Positions 29,426-38,675 of a DNA stretch of 64,000 bases are shown piece by piece (within the stretch, counting starts at the first letter, position 1; every line of letters starts with the position of its first letter). The notes under the pieces were generated by a model. It worked only from the letters and a program-made list of their open reading frames with translations, ran no database searches and was not told where the DNA came from. Source of the DNA: [Leptolyngbya] sp. PCC 7376. GTDB taxonomy: Bacteria > Cyanobacteriota > Cyanobacteriia > Cyanobacteriales > MRBY01. Made by a program: the position numbers and the translations under genes. Location of the stretch: contig NC_019683.1 in the NCBI RefSeq assembly GCF_000316605.1, positions 3,022,036 to 3,086,035 of the forward strand, read 5' to 3'.

Positions 29426-29884
29426 ATGCCGCCAGTGCCAAATTATGCCGATGACGAATTTGTAATTACTATTGCGCCACTTTCTTTTGACGAGATGTAT
29501 CGCCGGAGCGAAGATCCTGCCAGTGGTGCGGTGGTTGTGATGAGCGGTACCGTGCGCAATAAAACAGATGGCCAAGCCGTTAAATATCTCGAATATCAGG
29601 CTTATGAACCGATGGCAAAAGTGGTGTTTCAGCAAATAGCCCGCCAAATTCGCAGCCAGTGGCCAGATGTAAATCGAGTTGTGATCCACCATCGCGTTGG
29701 CAAACTTGTGATTGGTGAAATTAGTGTCCTAATTGCAGTGAGCACTCCCCACCGTGCAGAGGCATTTGCGGCTTGTAAATTTGGGATCGATACTTTGAAA
29801 CACAACGCGCCGATTTGGAAGAAAGAGTTTTTTTCCGATGGTGCCAGCGAATGGGTACAAGGTTGTCGCGCTGAAGCAGAATAG
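29426..29884 (+). CDS. moaE: Molybdopterin synthase catalytic subunit
   Basis: 152 residues. Family hallmarks: GAVVVMSGTVRNKTDG, LEYQAYEPMA, HRVGKLVIGEISVLIAVSTPHR, and the active-site lysine region HNAPIWKKE. With thiocarboxylated MoaD it inserts sulfur into precursor Z to give molybdopterin. It converges with moaA, 11 bp between the stops, so both cofactor genes sit together but are not co-transcribed. Confidence 0.95.
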   Translation: MPPVPNYADDEFVITIAPLSFDEMYRRSEDPASGAVVVMSGTVRNKTDGQAVKYLEYQAYEPMAKVVFQQIARQIRSQWPDVNRVVIHHRVGKLVIGEISVLIAVSTPHRAEAFAACKFGIDTLKHNAPIWKKEFFSDGASEWVQGCRAEAE

Positions 29885-29895
29885 TCCTAGCTTTA

Positions 29896-30885
29896 TTACC
29901 CGCCAATTTGAGACATAGTGCGTGAATATTGCCCTAAATCACTACCCATTTCCCGCAACTTAAAATTCACTTCTGGTTTGATATCCAATAGGTGTTGCAC
30001 TTTTTGCTGAAGGATTTCGCTACTGATATTCGTTCTAAGGGCAGTTTTGAGATCAAGTTGATCGGCCTCATTCAGCAAACATGGCCTTAACCAACCATCT
30101 GCTGATAACCGCATCCGATTACAGCGATCGCAGAAACATTCAGACATCTGCGAGATAAACCCAACTGTTCCCTTTGCCCCTGGAATTTGGAAGACATCGG
30201 CAGGCCCATTGCCTTGTATTTCCCCCTCTGTTAATCCCCATCTTTCGCGAATCTGCTGGCGTAGCTCCTCCGACGGAATCCAAGCGCGTTCATCAAATAG
30301 ATCACCATTGCCAATTGGCATAAATTCGATAAACCGCACGTGCCAATTACGATCGAGGGTTAATGCGGTCAAGTCTAAAATCTCGCTATCGTTTACGCCA
30401 GGGATCACCACGACATTTAGTTTGAGGGGATTAAATCCTGCATCATAGGCAGCCAAAATCCCCCGCCAAGTTTGATCCCAACGACTCTTGCCATAATTGC
30501 CAATAATTTGATCAAAGGTTTCTTTATTAAGAGAGTCAAGACTAATATTTAGGCGATTTAAACCCGCTTGGTAAAGATCTACCGCAACTTTTTCAAGTAA
30601 AAAGGCATTAGTTGTCATCGACAAGTCTTCTACCTCCGGCAGTTGGGCGATCGCCTCAACGAGAGAAACGAGATTTGGACGTAGAAGTGGCTCACCACCC
30701 GTTAGCCGAAATTTACGAAAGCCAGTTGGAATAAAGACCTCGCGGATAAGTTTCAAAAGCTCTTCATTACTGAGGAGTTCTGGAGTGAGTAAATACTGCA
30801 ACTCAGCATCATCAGGAATACAATACCGACACCGAAAATTACAACGATCAATTAGGCTAATACGCAAATAATCAACCTTATTCAT
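29896..30885 (-). CDS. moaA: GTP 3',8-cyclase (molybdenum cofactor biosynthesis)
   Basis: 329 residues from ATG 30885 ([10 protein letters not shown]). Radical-SAM cluster motif CNFRCRYC near the N terminus; C-terminal second 4Fe-4S set CFCDRCNR...[14 protein letters not shown] for SAM binding. It converts GTP to 3',8-cyclo-GTP, the first committed Moco step. The usual C-terminal GG is present (QIGG). Confidence 0.96.
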   Translation of the reverse strand: MNKVDYLRISLIDRCNFRCRYCIPDDAELQYLLTPELLSNEELLKLIREVFIPTGFRKFRLTGGEPLLRPNLVSLVEAIAQLPEVEDLSMTTNAFLLEKVAVDLYQAGLNRLNISLDSLNKETFDQIIGNYGKSRWDQTWRGILAAYDAGFNPLKLNVVVIPGVNDSEILDLTALTLDRNWHVRFIEFMPIGNGDLFDERAWIPSEELRQQIRERWGLTEGEIQGNGPADVFQIPGAKGTVGFISQMSECFCDRCNRMRLSADGWLRPCLLNEADQLDLKTALRTNISSEILQQKVQHLLDIKPEVNFKLREMGSDLGQYSRTMSQIGG

Positions 30886-31169
30886 ATCGTCGACTGACCC
30901 CAAAAAAATTAATAAAAGTCTATTTCGAGGATACAGAAAATAACAATCCTTTGTCTGACTTAGATGAGACTTTCACAAAAAAACAATGTGTGTTATTTTG
31001 TTCTGATATTTAATTCCTTTAAGACCGTTTTTTTGAATACTTTTTCAGCAAGTTTCTTTACTGAACTTTATGGTGCAGCCAAGCTTCATAGCGTTGTATC
31101 AAAACGGAGTGCGCAAATTTTATGTTTGTTTGCATTCCTTGTTAACTTCACGAGGGATCTCTGCTGAAC

Positions 31170-32783
31170 GTGACCACTACTCCCCTAAATAAAACAACCG
31201 ACACTGACTCTAAAGCAAACAATTTGCAACGACAAATGCTCGTAATTTTAGATTTTGGTTCGCAATATTCTGAGTTGATCGCCCGTAGGATTCGTGAGAC
31301 AGAAGTTTATTCTGAAGTAATTTCCTATCGCACCACTGCAGAACAGTTAAAACAGCTTAATCCCCGAGGCATCATTTTATCGGGTGGCCCTAGCTCGGTG
31401 TATGACGAGTTTGCGCCTGAATGTGATCCTGAAATCTGGAACCTAGGCATTCCTGTACTAGGTGTTTGCTATGGCATGCAGCTCATGGTGAAGCAGCTCG
31501 GCGGCACAGTCGAGCGCGCTGAACACGCAGAATATGGCAAAGCATCTCTTCAAATTGACGACCCGACGGATCTCCTCACTAATGTGGGTGAAGGCTCGAC
31601 AATGTGGATGAGCCATGGTGATTCTTGTGTGAATCTACCTGATGGATTTGAATTGCTTGCTCACACGGACAACACGCCCCGCGCAGCAGTTGCCGACCAC
31701 CAACGTAAGCTTTATGGTGTGCAATTCCATCCAGAGGTAGTACATTCCAAAGATGGGATGGCGCTCATCCGCAATTTTGTATATCACATTTGCGAGTGTG
31801 AGCCGACTTGGACGACAGAAGCTTTTGTCGAAGAATCTATCCGCGAAATTCGTGCCCGCATCGGTGACCAAAAAGTATTGCTAGCTCTTTCTGGTGGTGT
31901 AGACTCCTCCACGCTCGCTTTCTTATTAAACCGGGCGATCGGCGATCAGTTGACCTGTATGTTTATCGACCAAGGCTTTATGCGAAAGGGTGAGCCTGAG
32001 CGGTTGATGGAGATTTTCGATGAGCAATTTAATATTGCTGTTGAGTACATTAATGCCCGCGATCGCTTTATCGATATGCTCGATGGTGTGACCGATCCTG
32101 AGAAAAAACGTAAGCTTATCGGTCATGAATTTATTGCTGTCTTTGAGGAAGAATCGAAGCGTTTAGGGCCTTTCGATTATCTTGCTCAGGGAACGCTTTA
32201 TCCTGACGTAATCGAATCTGCAGACACTAATGTTGACCCGAAAACAGGTGAGCGTGTCGCCGTCAAAATTAAGAGCCACCACAATGTTGGTGGTTTGCCC
32301 AAAGATTTACGGTTTAAACTTGTTGAGCCACTCCGCAAACTTTTTAAAGATGAAGTTCGCAAAGTTGCGGCAAATATTGGCTTACCTCAAGAAATTATTC
32401 GTCGTCATCCTTTCCCTGGCCCCGGCCTAGCAATTCGGATTATCGGCGAAGTGACTTCCGAGCGCCTTAATATTCTCCGGGATGCTGATTGGGTCGTGCG
32501 GGATGAGATTAAAAAGCAAAATGTCTACAGTGATTTTTGGCAAGCATTTGCTGTGTTGCTCCCGATCCGCAGTGTTGGTGTAATGGGTGATAAACGCACT
32601 TATGCCCACCCAGTTGTGTTGCGGATGATCACTAGTGAAGATGGTATGACGGCCGACTGGGCACGGCCTCCCTATGAACTCCTTGAGACGATTTCTAATC
32701 GCATTGTCAATGAAGTAAAAGGTGTAAATCGTGTGGTTTATGACATTACGTCTAAGCCCCCTGGAACCATCGAATGGGAATAG
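31170..32783 (+). CDS. guaA: GMP synthase (glutamine-hydrolysing)
   Basis: 537 residues from a GTG start. Class I glutamine amidotransferase domain ([15 protein letters not shown], catalytic Cys in GVCYGMQLM, His-Glu in [10 protein letters not shown]), ATP pyrophosphatase P-loop ([13 protein letters not shown]) and GMP synthase C-terminal dimer domain ([19 protein letters not shown]). Converts XMP to GMP. Strong hairpin terminator after the gene. Confidence 0.98.
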   Translation: MTTTPLNKTTDTDSKANNLQRQMLVILDFGSQYSELIARRIRETEVYSEVISYRTTAEQLKQLNPRGIILSGGPSSVYDEFAPECDPEIWNLGIPVLGVCYGMQLMVKQLGGTVERAEHAEYGKASLQIDDPTDLLTNVGEGSTMWMSHGDSCVNLPDGFELLAHTDNTPRAAVADHQRKLYGVQFHPEVVHSKDGMALIRNFVYHICECEPTWTTEAFVEESIREIRARIGDQKVLLALSGGVDSSTLAFLLNRAIGDQLTCMFIDQGFMRKGEPERLMEIFDEQFNIAVEYINARDRFIDMLDGVTDPEKKRKLIGHEFIAVFEEESKRLGPFDYLAQGTLYPDVIESADTNVDPKTGERVAVKIKSHHNVGGLPKDLRFKLVEPLRKLFKDEVRKVAANIGLPQEIIRRHPFPGPGLAIRIIGEVTSERLNILRDADWVVRDEIKKQNVYSDFWQAFAVLLPIRSVGVMGDKRTYAHPVVLRMITSEDGMTADWARPPYELLETISNRIVNEVKGVNRVVYDITSKPPGTIEWE

Positions 32784-32827
32784 ATTTATTATCAATTGCA
32801 ATTGACTAGAAGATTAAAAGTCTTCTT

Positions 32828-32857
32828 AAGTCCCTCTTATTCAGAGGGACTTTTTTT
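32828..32857 (+). terminator. Rho-independent terminator after guaA
   Basis: AAGTCCCTCT (32828-32837) and AGAGGGACTT (32843-32852) form a perfect 10-bp stem with a 5-nt loop, followed by T to 32857. Confidence 0.93.
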
Positions 32858-32964
32858 GTGCAAAATTACGGCCTGTAAAATGAAAAAGTTCTCAAAAAAA
32901 ATGAGAGCTCAATTATATTTCTGTTCGTTTTTTCGTCTTTATTTTGGCAACTTACAAGAATGTT

Positions 32965-33435
32965 TTAGCGGGATAAATCTCTATAGACAATGGTTTGAAA
33001 AGCAGCGGGTTCGAGGAATGTTTCTCCCCATTTTTCGTCAAAGGCTGCGGTTGGGTCAGAGGCAATAAATTCTTCGAGGGTTTTGCCGCTGGCGATCGCC
33101 GTCAGAGTAGTGGCATGAACTACCCTCAGCATATTGCGATATTCCACAAGTCCTGTACAGTCAGTGATCTCTCCATGACCTAGAAGAATCACTACGCCTT
33201 CTTTACCTAGGTTTTTATTGCCATCTGTATGATCAAAATGCCAGTGAGTATTGATGACAAATTTGATCGGTTCGTCGATGAACTTGGCGATCGCCCCTTT
33301 GATTTTTGCAGTGAGCGGCGTAAATTGGTCATCCACTAAAAATACGCCGTCCTCACCCACCAAAACACCGATATTGCCGCCTCGTCCATACAACACATAA
33401 ATATTTTCGGTGATTGGGACAGTCTCAATTTCCAC
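32965..33435 (-). pseudogene. Metallo-beta-lactamase-fold hydrolase with internal deletion
   Basis: 156 residues in one frame. The N-terminal half has the first metal motif THWHFDHTDGN; the C-terminal end (LGHGEITD, ML.VVHATTLTAIASGKTLEEFIASDPTAAFDEKWG, VYRDL) matches the tail of a larger MBL family. Homologues I know have about 80-100 residues between these parts, with the next His ligand and the bridging Asp. Here GKEGVVI runs straight into LLGHGE. So the centre is lost by an in-frame deletion and the product is unlikely to be an active enzyme. Upstream to 33545 is short unrelated coding-like sequence. Confidence 0.7.
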
Positions 33436-33716
33436 TTGGCTAAAATTCTGGGCAAACTACTGGCACCGCAGTGAGGATTGCAGCAGACCTTAAAATAGTA
33501 GAGCTGATCGCGCTGAATCGACGCAACATAGACAAAGACTCCCACATAATTTTTTAAAGTCTAGTGTGAAGCGATTTTCTAGATTCATACTTTGAGTTAA
33601 AGGTTAATATTCTCTAGGGAGAATGATTTAGTTGATCATGAATCCTCGTTGAAATCTCAATATTTTCTGTAATCAAGTTTGATGTGTTTTAGATTGTTTA
33701 AATTATCTTTTTGCAA

Positions 33717-34877
33717 ATGACTATAGATGTAACAGAACTCCAAAACTTTGCTTTAGATTTTTTACAACAGCGACTCACAAATCCCGACGTCTCTGAGCAA
33801 GAAAAAGTTGATATTGCCCTCGGAATTCTAAAGCTTCAATCTCTCCAGCCTAATGAAGTGAATTCATCCATCGCGAGGAATCATGCTTCAGGAGAAGAAC
33901 TGTCTGGAACGCTCCCAATTCCAGAACTATATACTCTCAGTGAAAGCTGGCAAACATGGCTAATCGAAAACAAGCTTAGGGGAGTCTCGGATCAGAGTTT
34001 AGTAGAGATTTTAACGGGGCAAGGTATTACGCAGGAAACAGCGAATCACGTTGTATTTGCTTTGCCTCAGGAAGTTAGTTTTGCTTATATTCAGCCACAA
34101 TGGCGATCGCTCCAACAGCAAAAATTGATTGCAGAGTTATATCGAGAGAAAGAGCAGACCGCGGATCTTGATATTGACTATCGTAACCAACTTGCCATCG
34201 ATGATTTTAAACGGCATTACTATCAAGCAAATCGCCCTGTTGTACTGACTGATTTAGGTGGCGATCGCCCCTGGCAGACAGCAGAAAGTTTGGCGCAAAC
34301 CTTTGGTGCACATCCCATTACTCCTCTGAAGTTCCCTGAATTATCTTCTTCCGCCAATCTCACCACACTTTCGGAGCGTCCACTGCCCGATACCGTGGGA
34401 GATTATTTGGCGATCGCCGAACCACAGGTCTATATAAATTTCGATCTAATAGAGCTTGGCACAGAGGCGATCGCCAACGCTTACGCTACTTACCCACGAT
34501 TAAAGACTTATCTAAACAGTGAGATTCCTGCCGAAAACCAAATCTTCTTGTGGCTGCAATCAACATTCTCAGCTTTTCCACTCCAAGCGAAAGTCGAGGA
34601 TTTATTGATTGTGCAACTTTGGGGAGAAAGTCATTGGCATCTAGCAGCACCTTGGCAAAGCGAATTTCTTTATGGCGATGAAAACTGGATTAGCTCAATC
34701 GATCTTGAAGACTACAACGAACAGCGTTATCCACTCTGCCCCGAGGCGAAGTTTTACTCACTCACCCTCACCCAAGGCCAAGCACTCTTTATCCCAGCCT
34801 TATGGTGGCAGCAATGCCGTGCTATCGAGACCAGCGGACAACTCTGCTTCCGGAATATACGCACTAAGTTTCCTTAG
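33717..34877 (+). CDS. Cupin-like (JmjC/cupin_8) protein lacking metal ligands
   Basis: 386 residues from ATG 33717. The N-terminal third (about 1-140) is helical and unassigned. The C-terminal part follows the cupin_8/JMJD5-like pattern: NRPVVLTDLGG, a GDRPW segment, IFLWL, VQLWGESHWHLAAPW, RYPLCPEA and GQALFIPALWW. In active 2-oxoglutarate/Fe(II) hydroxylases the iron is held by HxD and a distal His after WW. Here those positions read Q290-A-K292 and Q365, so none of the three ligands is present. It is probably a non-catalytic binding protein or decaying enzyme. No interruption of the frame. Confidence 0.72.
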   Translation: MTIDVTELQNFALDFLQQRLTNPDVSEQEKVDIALGILKLQSLQPNEVNSSIARNHASGEELSGTLPIPELYTLSESWQTWLIENKLRGVSDQSLVEILTGQGITQETANHVVFALPQEVSFAYIQPQWRSLQQQKLIAELYREKEQTADLDIDYRNQLAIDDFKRHYYQANRPVVLTDLGGDRPWQTAESLAQTFGAHPITPLKFPELSSSANLTTLSERPLPDTVGDYLAIAEPQVYINFDLIELGTEAIANAYATYPRLKTYLNSEIPAENQIFLWLQSTFSAFPLQAKVEDLLIVQLWGESHWHLAAPWQSEFLYGDENWISSIDLEDYNEQRYPLCPEAKFYSLTLTQGQALFIPALWWQQCRAIETSGQLCFRNIRTKFP

Positions 34878-34954
34878 CCTCAGAAATGATGCTCTGAATT
34901 CTCAGATTTCAACAAAATCAATATTTCTGAGCGTGATTAGGGCGATCGCCAACA

Positions 34955-34983
34955 GAAAAAAAAGAGCAGTCTCGTAAGACTGC
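34955..34983 (-). terminator. Terminator downstream of psbN
   Basis: GCAGTCT (34966-34972) and AGACTGC (34977-34983) form a stem; read on the minus strand it is followed by a T run (A run 34955-34963). It lies about 80 bp after the psbN stop. Confidence 0.8.
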
Positions 34984-35064
34984 CCCAAAATAATTGAAAT
35001 TTAAACGTTATTTTTCAAAAAAATACTCATAAACCGAAAAAATTAGCCATCGAGAAAATGACGA

Positions 35065-35196
35065 TTAGTCCTCATGATCCTCGAAGGGGTCATCAAGCTC
35101 AACAGAAGGCGGGCCAAAGGCTGTGTACACTGAAAAGCCAGTTACTGCGATCACGACCGCAGCGATACCGATGCTAAGAACTGTTGCAGAATCCAT
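35065..35196 (-). CDS. psbN: Photosystem II assembly protein PsbN
   Basis: 43 residues: [21 protein letters not shown] then [23 protein letters not shown] single membrane helix precedes the diagnostic [16 protein letters not shown] tail. PsbN is a thylakoid assembly factor for photosystem II, not a permanent subunit. It is divergent from psbH (80 bp), the arrangement conserved in cyanobacteria and chloroplasts. Confidence 0.95.
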   Translation of the reverse strand: MDSATVLSIGIAAVVIAVTGFSVYTAFGPPSVELDDPFEDHED

Positions 35197-35228
35197 GTTT
35201 ATATCTCAGATTATGATTACTCTTCCCC

Positions 35229-35234
35229 TATAAT
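35229..35234 (+). promoter_or_regulatory. Possible -10 box of psbH
   Basis: A perfect TATAAT 43 bp before the psbH ATG within the 80-bp psbN-psbH divergent gap. No convincing -35 was seen at the usual spacing, so this is tentative. Confidence 0.35.
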
Positions 35235-35276
35235 ATTACGGAACATTACAAAAATCCTTTACGATCTCTGAATCCT

Positions 35277-35480
35277 ATGGCACAGCGTACTCGACTGGGA
35301 GACATCCTCAAGCCTTTGAATTCCGAATACGGTAAAGTTTCCCCCGGTTGGGGTACAACTCCTTTGATGGGCGTATTCATGGCTTTGTTTTTGGTATTTC
35401 TTTTAATCATTCTCCAAATCTACAACTCTTCCTTGATCCTCGATGGCTTTGAGGTTGATTGGACAGCTCTTGGTCTCTAA
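35277..35480 (+). CDS. psbH: Photosystem II reaction centre protein PsbH
   Basis: 67 residues. It starts [21 protein letters not shown], has [10 protein letters not shown] before a single membrane helix ([16 protein letters not shown]) and ends LDGFEVDW. This is the cyanobacterial form, without the phosphorylated plant N-terminal extension. It stabilises the CP47 side of photosystem II and bicarbonate binding. Terminator follows directly. Confidence 0.97.
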   Translation: MAQRTRLGDILKPLNSEYGKVSPGWGTTPLMGVFMALFLVFLLIILQIYNSSLILDGFEVDWTALGL

Positions 35481-35519
35481 ATCATTAAATTTAAAACCTT
35501 TATAAAAAATAAATTTAAG

Positions 35520-35543
35520 TCTGGGTCTACCCAGATTTTTTTT
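35520..35543 (+). terminator. Rho-independent terminator after psbH
   Basis: TCTGGG (35520-35525) pairs with CCCAGA (35530-35535), loop TCTA, then eight T. Confidence 0.88.
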
Positions 35544-35646
35544 GTCCATTTTTAGCAGTCAGCAAAGTTTAAGCCGACAGCCCGAATCAACCAATCATCA
35601 TTCTGCTGAAGTTAGTGATCGGTTTAGGGTTATAAGGATTGGATTG

Positions 35647-35832
35647 CTAAGCGACAGAGAAGAACTGATAGGAGCTGGACTGTAAGTTCGCGTAATCTGC
35701 TAACTCCAAATCCTCTTGGAAAATGGTGTCGATCGCCAACATTCGACCATCAGCAGTGAGGAATTTATGGTCTGGTGTCGCTCGAATAATCCCGCCATTA
35801 TCGAGTTGGTACTCAAACATCTGGCGATCGCC
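35647..35832 (-). pseudogene. Orphan duplicate of the DnaE split-intein N-part tail
   Basis: The minus strand encodes 61 residues in frame, starting [21 protein letters not shown] and ending with a stop at 35647. They align with the last 59 residues of the DnaE-N intein at 38676 ([21 protein letters not shown]), including the intein block B HKFLT. The two diverge toward their ends (ADYANLQSSSYQFFSVA against [15 protein letters not shown]). A TAG precedes the similarity, so it cannot be translated as part of dnaE. It begins exactly at a HIP1 octamer. It is either the displaced original tail or a decayed duplicate. Confidence 0.85.
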
Positions 35833-35889
35833 CTACATCAAATAGGGATGAGTATCATATGAAATCAGAGAAAATTATAGTCAGGGCTA

Positions 35890-36521
35890 ATGGTTACAAC
35901 GCTTATACCGATTCATGAACAGCGGGTACTTTTGTGGGGGGTCAGTTGGTCTACCTATCAGGCTCTAGTGTGGGATCTCGCGGAAAACCGAACAAGCGTT
36001 TAACCTACGATAATAAATGGCTAGAGATTATGACCCTTTTACCAGAGCATGAGGCAAATAAGCGGTTATTAGGGCAGATTGTCGAGGCAACAACGGAAGA
36101 ATTAGGGTTAGAGATATATAGTTTGGGTTCGACGACTTGGGGTCGGGAGGATTTGCAGGGAGGTTTCGAACCGGATGAATGTTATTACATTACTTCTGAG
36201 GCGCAGGTTCGGGGCAAAACTCACATCGATCTGATGAGAGATCCACCGCCTGATTTAGCAATTGAGATTGATACCACCAGTAGTTCGCTAGATCGATTAG
36301 CAATTTACGCGAGCTTGGGCATTACAGAAGTCTGGCGTTTTGATGGTAAGAGACTGACAATTTATGTTTTAGAGAATGAAGGATATCAAATTCAAACTCA
36401 ATCAAAAGTATTACCAATCCTCAATCGATCTAAACTCTTAGAACTTTTGGGGAGACGTAACCAGCAAGGAGAAAATTCATTAATTCGAGAATTGCGTAAT
36501 TGGCTTAATCGAAAGATATAG
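35890..36521 (+). pseudogene. Uma2 family (DUF820) endonuclease-like gene, frameshifted
   Basis: From ATG 35890 the frame reads MVTTLIPIHEQRVLLWGVSWSTYQ...AENRTS, then hits a stop. Insertion of one base after about 35997 (AGC|GTTTAACC) rejoins it to RLTYDNKWLEIMTLLPEHEANKRL, continuing to 36521. The core has the family's PD-(D/E)XK-like pattern (GFEPDECYYI, PPPDLAIEIDTTSSS, IYASLGITEVWRFDGK). Uma2 genes are extremely numerous in cyanobacteria and of unclear function. About 210 residues if repaired. Broken as written. Confidence 0.82.
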
Positions 36522-36584
36522 TCGAGTTGTCAATAAGTGCTTAATTAAGTAGGATACAAATAAATATATTTTTCACAGCCAATT

Positions 36585-37511
36585 ATGGGTGAATGGTCAA
36601 AAAAAGTTGGTGAACGGGGAGAGGAAATTGTCCGTGCATTTCTTCGTCATCTAGGCTGGAATAATTGCCAAGAGAATATTGAACTGACGTGCTTAAGAAA
36701 AACAATACATAAAGCAGAAACTCATGGAATAGATTTATTATTTTCTTATCCATCTCCTTTGATTGATGATACCCTTGACAACTTGATAGTATCAGTCAAA
36801 TACACGGCTAACGGCTATCCAACTTCCCCAAACAGTACATTCAAGTCTCATTTTTATGATCTTTCGAAGACTATTGAGTGCTTTAAAAGATCTTCTATTA
36901 GAGAATCTCTTATTCGCAATTTTCAAGTTCAAAACATATCTAATACGAGGGATATCGGAGTTCTTTTTTGGCTAAGCAATGATAGTACGGAAGACAATAA
37001 TGACTTAATATCAAAAATTTGTAATGCACGTGAATTAACGAAATACAACTTTGACACAACATATGTCGTTGATAACCTCAAGGCTGAATTTATACGTGAA
37101 GTAAAGTCTTTTCTAGAATCACAGTATTCAAATGAAAAAATAGAGTTTTTCTATCAAAATACGGGCAAAAACTTTAACTATACTAGCCGTCGGGTTTCTG
37201 GAAACACTTTGCCAGTTGAATGTGTTAATTCTAATATACTTTTATTTCGCATTACATATACAGAAAATAATACGCAGATTCTTGTGCTGACAATACTGGA
37301 CAAGTTTAGTTCTAAGAATTTAAAACGAATGATGGGTCTTGCCCTAGAAATAGGGCAAGGGTTGACAGCAAAAACATTGATTTTATTCCCTGACTATGAT
37401 CCTTTACTACATTCCAATCAAGTAAATGAGGTCAAGCTTAGCTTTGTAGATCAAAGTTTCACAAATTTTCTTGAAGTCAAATCGTATAAACAAAATCTGA
37501 GAAATATATAA
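36585..37511 (+). CDS. PD-(D/E)XK nuclease-like protein, first gene of a two-gene cassette
   Basis: 308 residues. The N-terminal 80 residues carry a plausible restriction-endonuclease-like active site: GERGEEIV (E13/E14), HGIDLLFSYPSPL (D50) and LIVSVKYTANG (K72), in the order E...D...xxK. The rest (about 85-300) is mixed alpha/beta with no motif I can name. The gene ends 3 bp before its partner. The block is AT-rich (18 of 60 bases are G+C at 37981-38040 in the partner) and has no HIP1 site, unlike the flanks, so it looks acquired. It may correspond to the nuclease component of a GAPS4-type two-gene anti-phage system; this is a family guess from memory and needs a profile search. Confidence 0.6.
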   Translation: MGEWSKKVGERGEEIVRAFLRHLGWNNCQENIELTCLRKTIHKAETHGIDLLFSYPSPLIDDTLDNLIVSVKYTANGYPTSPNSTFKSHFYDLSKTIECFKRSSIRESLIRNFQVQNISNTRDIGVLFWLSNDSTEDNNDLISKICNARELTKYNFDTTYVVDNLKAEFIREVKSFLESQYSNEKIEFFYQNTGKNFNYTSRRVSGNTLPVECVNSNILLFRITYTENNTQILVLTILDKFSSKNLKRMMGLALEIGQGLTAKTLILFPDYDPLLHSNQVNEVKLSFVDQSFTNFLEVKSYKQNLRNI

Positions 37512-37514
37512 ATC

Positions 37515-38648
37515 ATGAATGAACAGCCTCCTAATCTTGATCAAATGCTTCCATTTGGAGAAAAGCTGCGTGAACTCATGGTTCAATCTTATGTCAGTCG
37601 TGGAGACTTAAATAATATTTTGAAAAGCAGAGGCATTTTTATTAAAAATACAGAAAAGAGAGATACGATACCAGTCTTGTCGAGTCTTCTTCTGAGTCCT
37701 GAAGAATTTGATCAGCTATGCGATTGTCAAAATATTCGAGAAGACAATCCAAAAATAATCACACAAAGTATCGCTTTTTCAAGTAATGAGTCATTAATAG
37801 ACTGTATACCAGAAACTTTCAGTCTTCATGATTGTTTGGATTTAGAATATGCCCCATATAGAGTTAAGGGAGAACCAAAATTCATCCCTGTTCAAGATAA
37901 TTTAGATCACATTAAAATGAACTTTCAAGTTGAGAGAACAGATTTATCAAAAAGCTGGGCAAATGAGAAAAAAGTTTTTTCGGGCTCTTTGGAAATAAAA
38001 AAAAATGAGGTTGATGAAAATATTCAGATTCTAATAACACATCATCACACTTCTCAAGAGACTAAGGTGATCAGTTCAAAAATATCACGAATTCTAATAA
38101 AAGAATTTAAGGAAGATGGACATATTGACGATCAAAAAAGTTTAGAGAAAATATTATTTTCTTCATTCTCGAATGAAAATAGAATTGCATACTTACTGGA
38201 TATTACAAAGAATCTAGATTCTCCTATGCTCGACTTTTTAGGGATTGTTGATTTGGGAATTTCTCCAGATCCCAAGGTTGAGCTATCACGGGATTTAAAC
38301 TGGATTCAATCTGAAATCAAAAAAATGAAATTAAATGGAGAGAATCTTCATAAAACTTTTTTTGTTTCCAGAAAAGACAATCATAAGTGTCTCGAAATAT
38401 ATCAATTAGATGCTCGATTTAAAATGTTAGATATCAAAGGAATTTCTGGGGAATGTGTTATTTCATTTCTTTTTAGAGACTTTCAAAAGAAGCAAGACAG
38501 AGAATCTGAGTTAGAAGTAGATGTCACCCGGATTTCTTCTGTTTCTCCCTTAAGAGGAATTAGTCAGAACGAGTTGAGAGGTTTTATTTTAAGAGAAATT
38601 GAGCAGAAAAAAATGACTTTATTCGAGAAATACAGAAGCAATAAATAG
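37515..38648 (+). CDS. Large partner protein of the two-gene cassette (GapS4b-like?)
   Basis: 377 residues, soluble. The N terminus (MLPFGEKLRELMVQSYVSRGDLNNILKSRGIF) looks like a helical recognition or oligomerisation module; LLSPEEFDQLCDCQNIREDNPKI follows. The middle and C-terminal parts are beta-rich then helical (RILIKEFKEDGHIDD, ISQNELRGFILREIEQ) with no catalytic motif visible. It is co-directional with the nuclease-like gene, 3 bp apart, so translation is probably coupled. The length and N-terminal pattern remind me of GapS4b, but this is unverified. Its stop lies 27 bp from the convergent dnaE-N stop. Confidence 0.55.
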   Translation: MNEQPPNLDQMLPFGEKLRELMVQSYVSRGDLNNILKSRGIFIKNTEKRDTIPVLSSLLLSPEEFDQLCDCQNIREDNPKIITQSIAFSSNESLIDCIPETFSLHDCLDLEYAPYRVKGEPKFIPVQDNLDHIKMNFQVERTDLSKSWANEKKVFSGSLEIKKNEVDENIQILITHHHTSQETKVISSKISRILIKEFKEDGHIDDQKSLEKILFSSFSNENRIAYLLDITKNLDSPMLDFLGIVDLGISPDPKVELSRDLNWIQSEIKKMKLNGENLHKTFFVSRKDNHKCLEIYQLDARFKMLDIKGISGECVISFLFRDFQKKQDRESELEVDVTRISSVSPLRGISQNELRGFILREIEQKKMTLFEKYRSNK

Positions 38649-38675
38649 AGAATTTCAATTATGAACTTACCATTT

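Noticed and set aside
30964-31167. 67-codon frame upstream of guaA
   Set aside because: Phe/Ser/Cys-rich, no ribosome-binding site, sits in the guaA leader and ends just before its start; looks like chance.
33436-33545. Separate small gene upstream of the MBL gene (MGVFVYVASIQRDQLYYFKVCC...)
   Set aside because: The frame overlaps the MBL gene in another frame and has no clear family; may be a remnant but cannot be supported.
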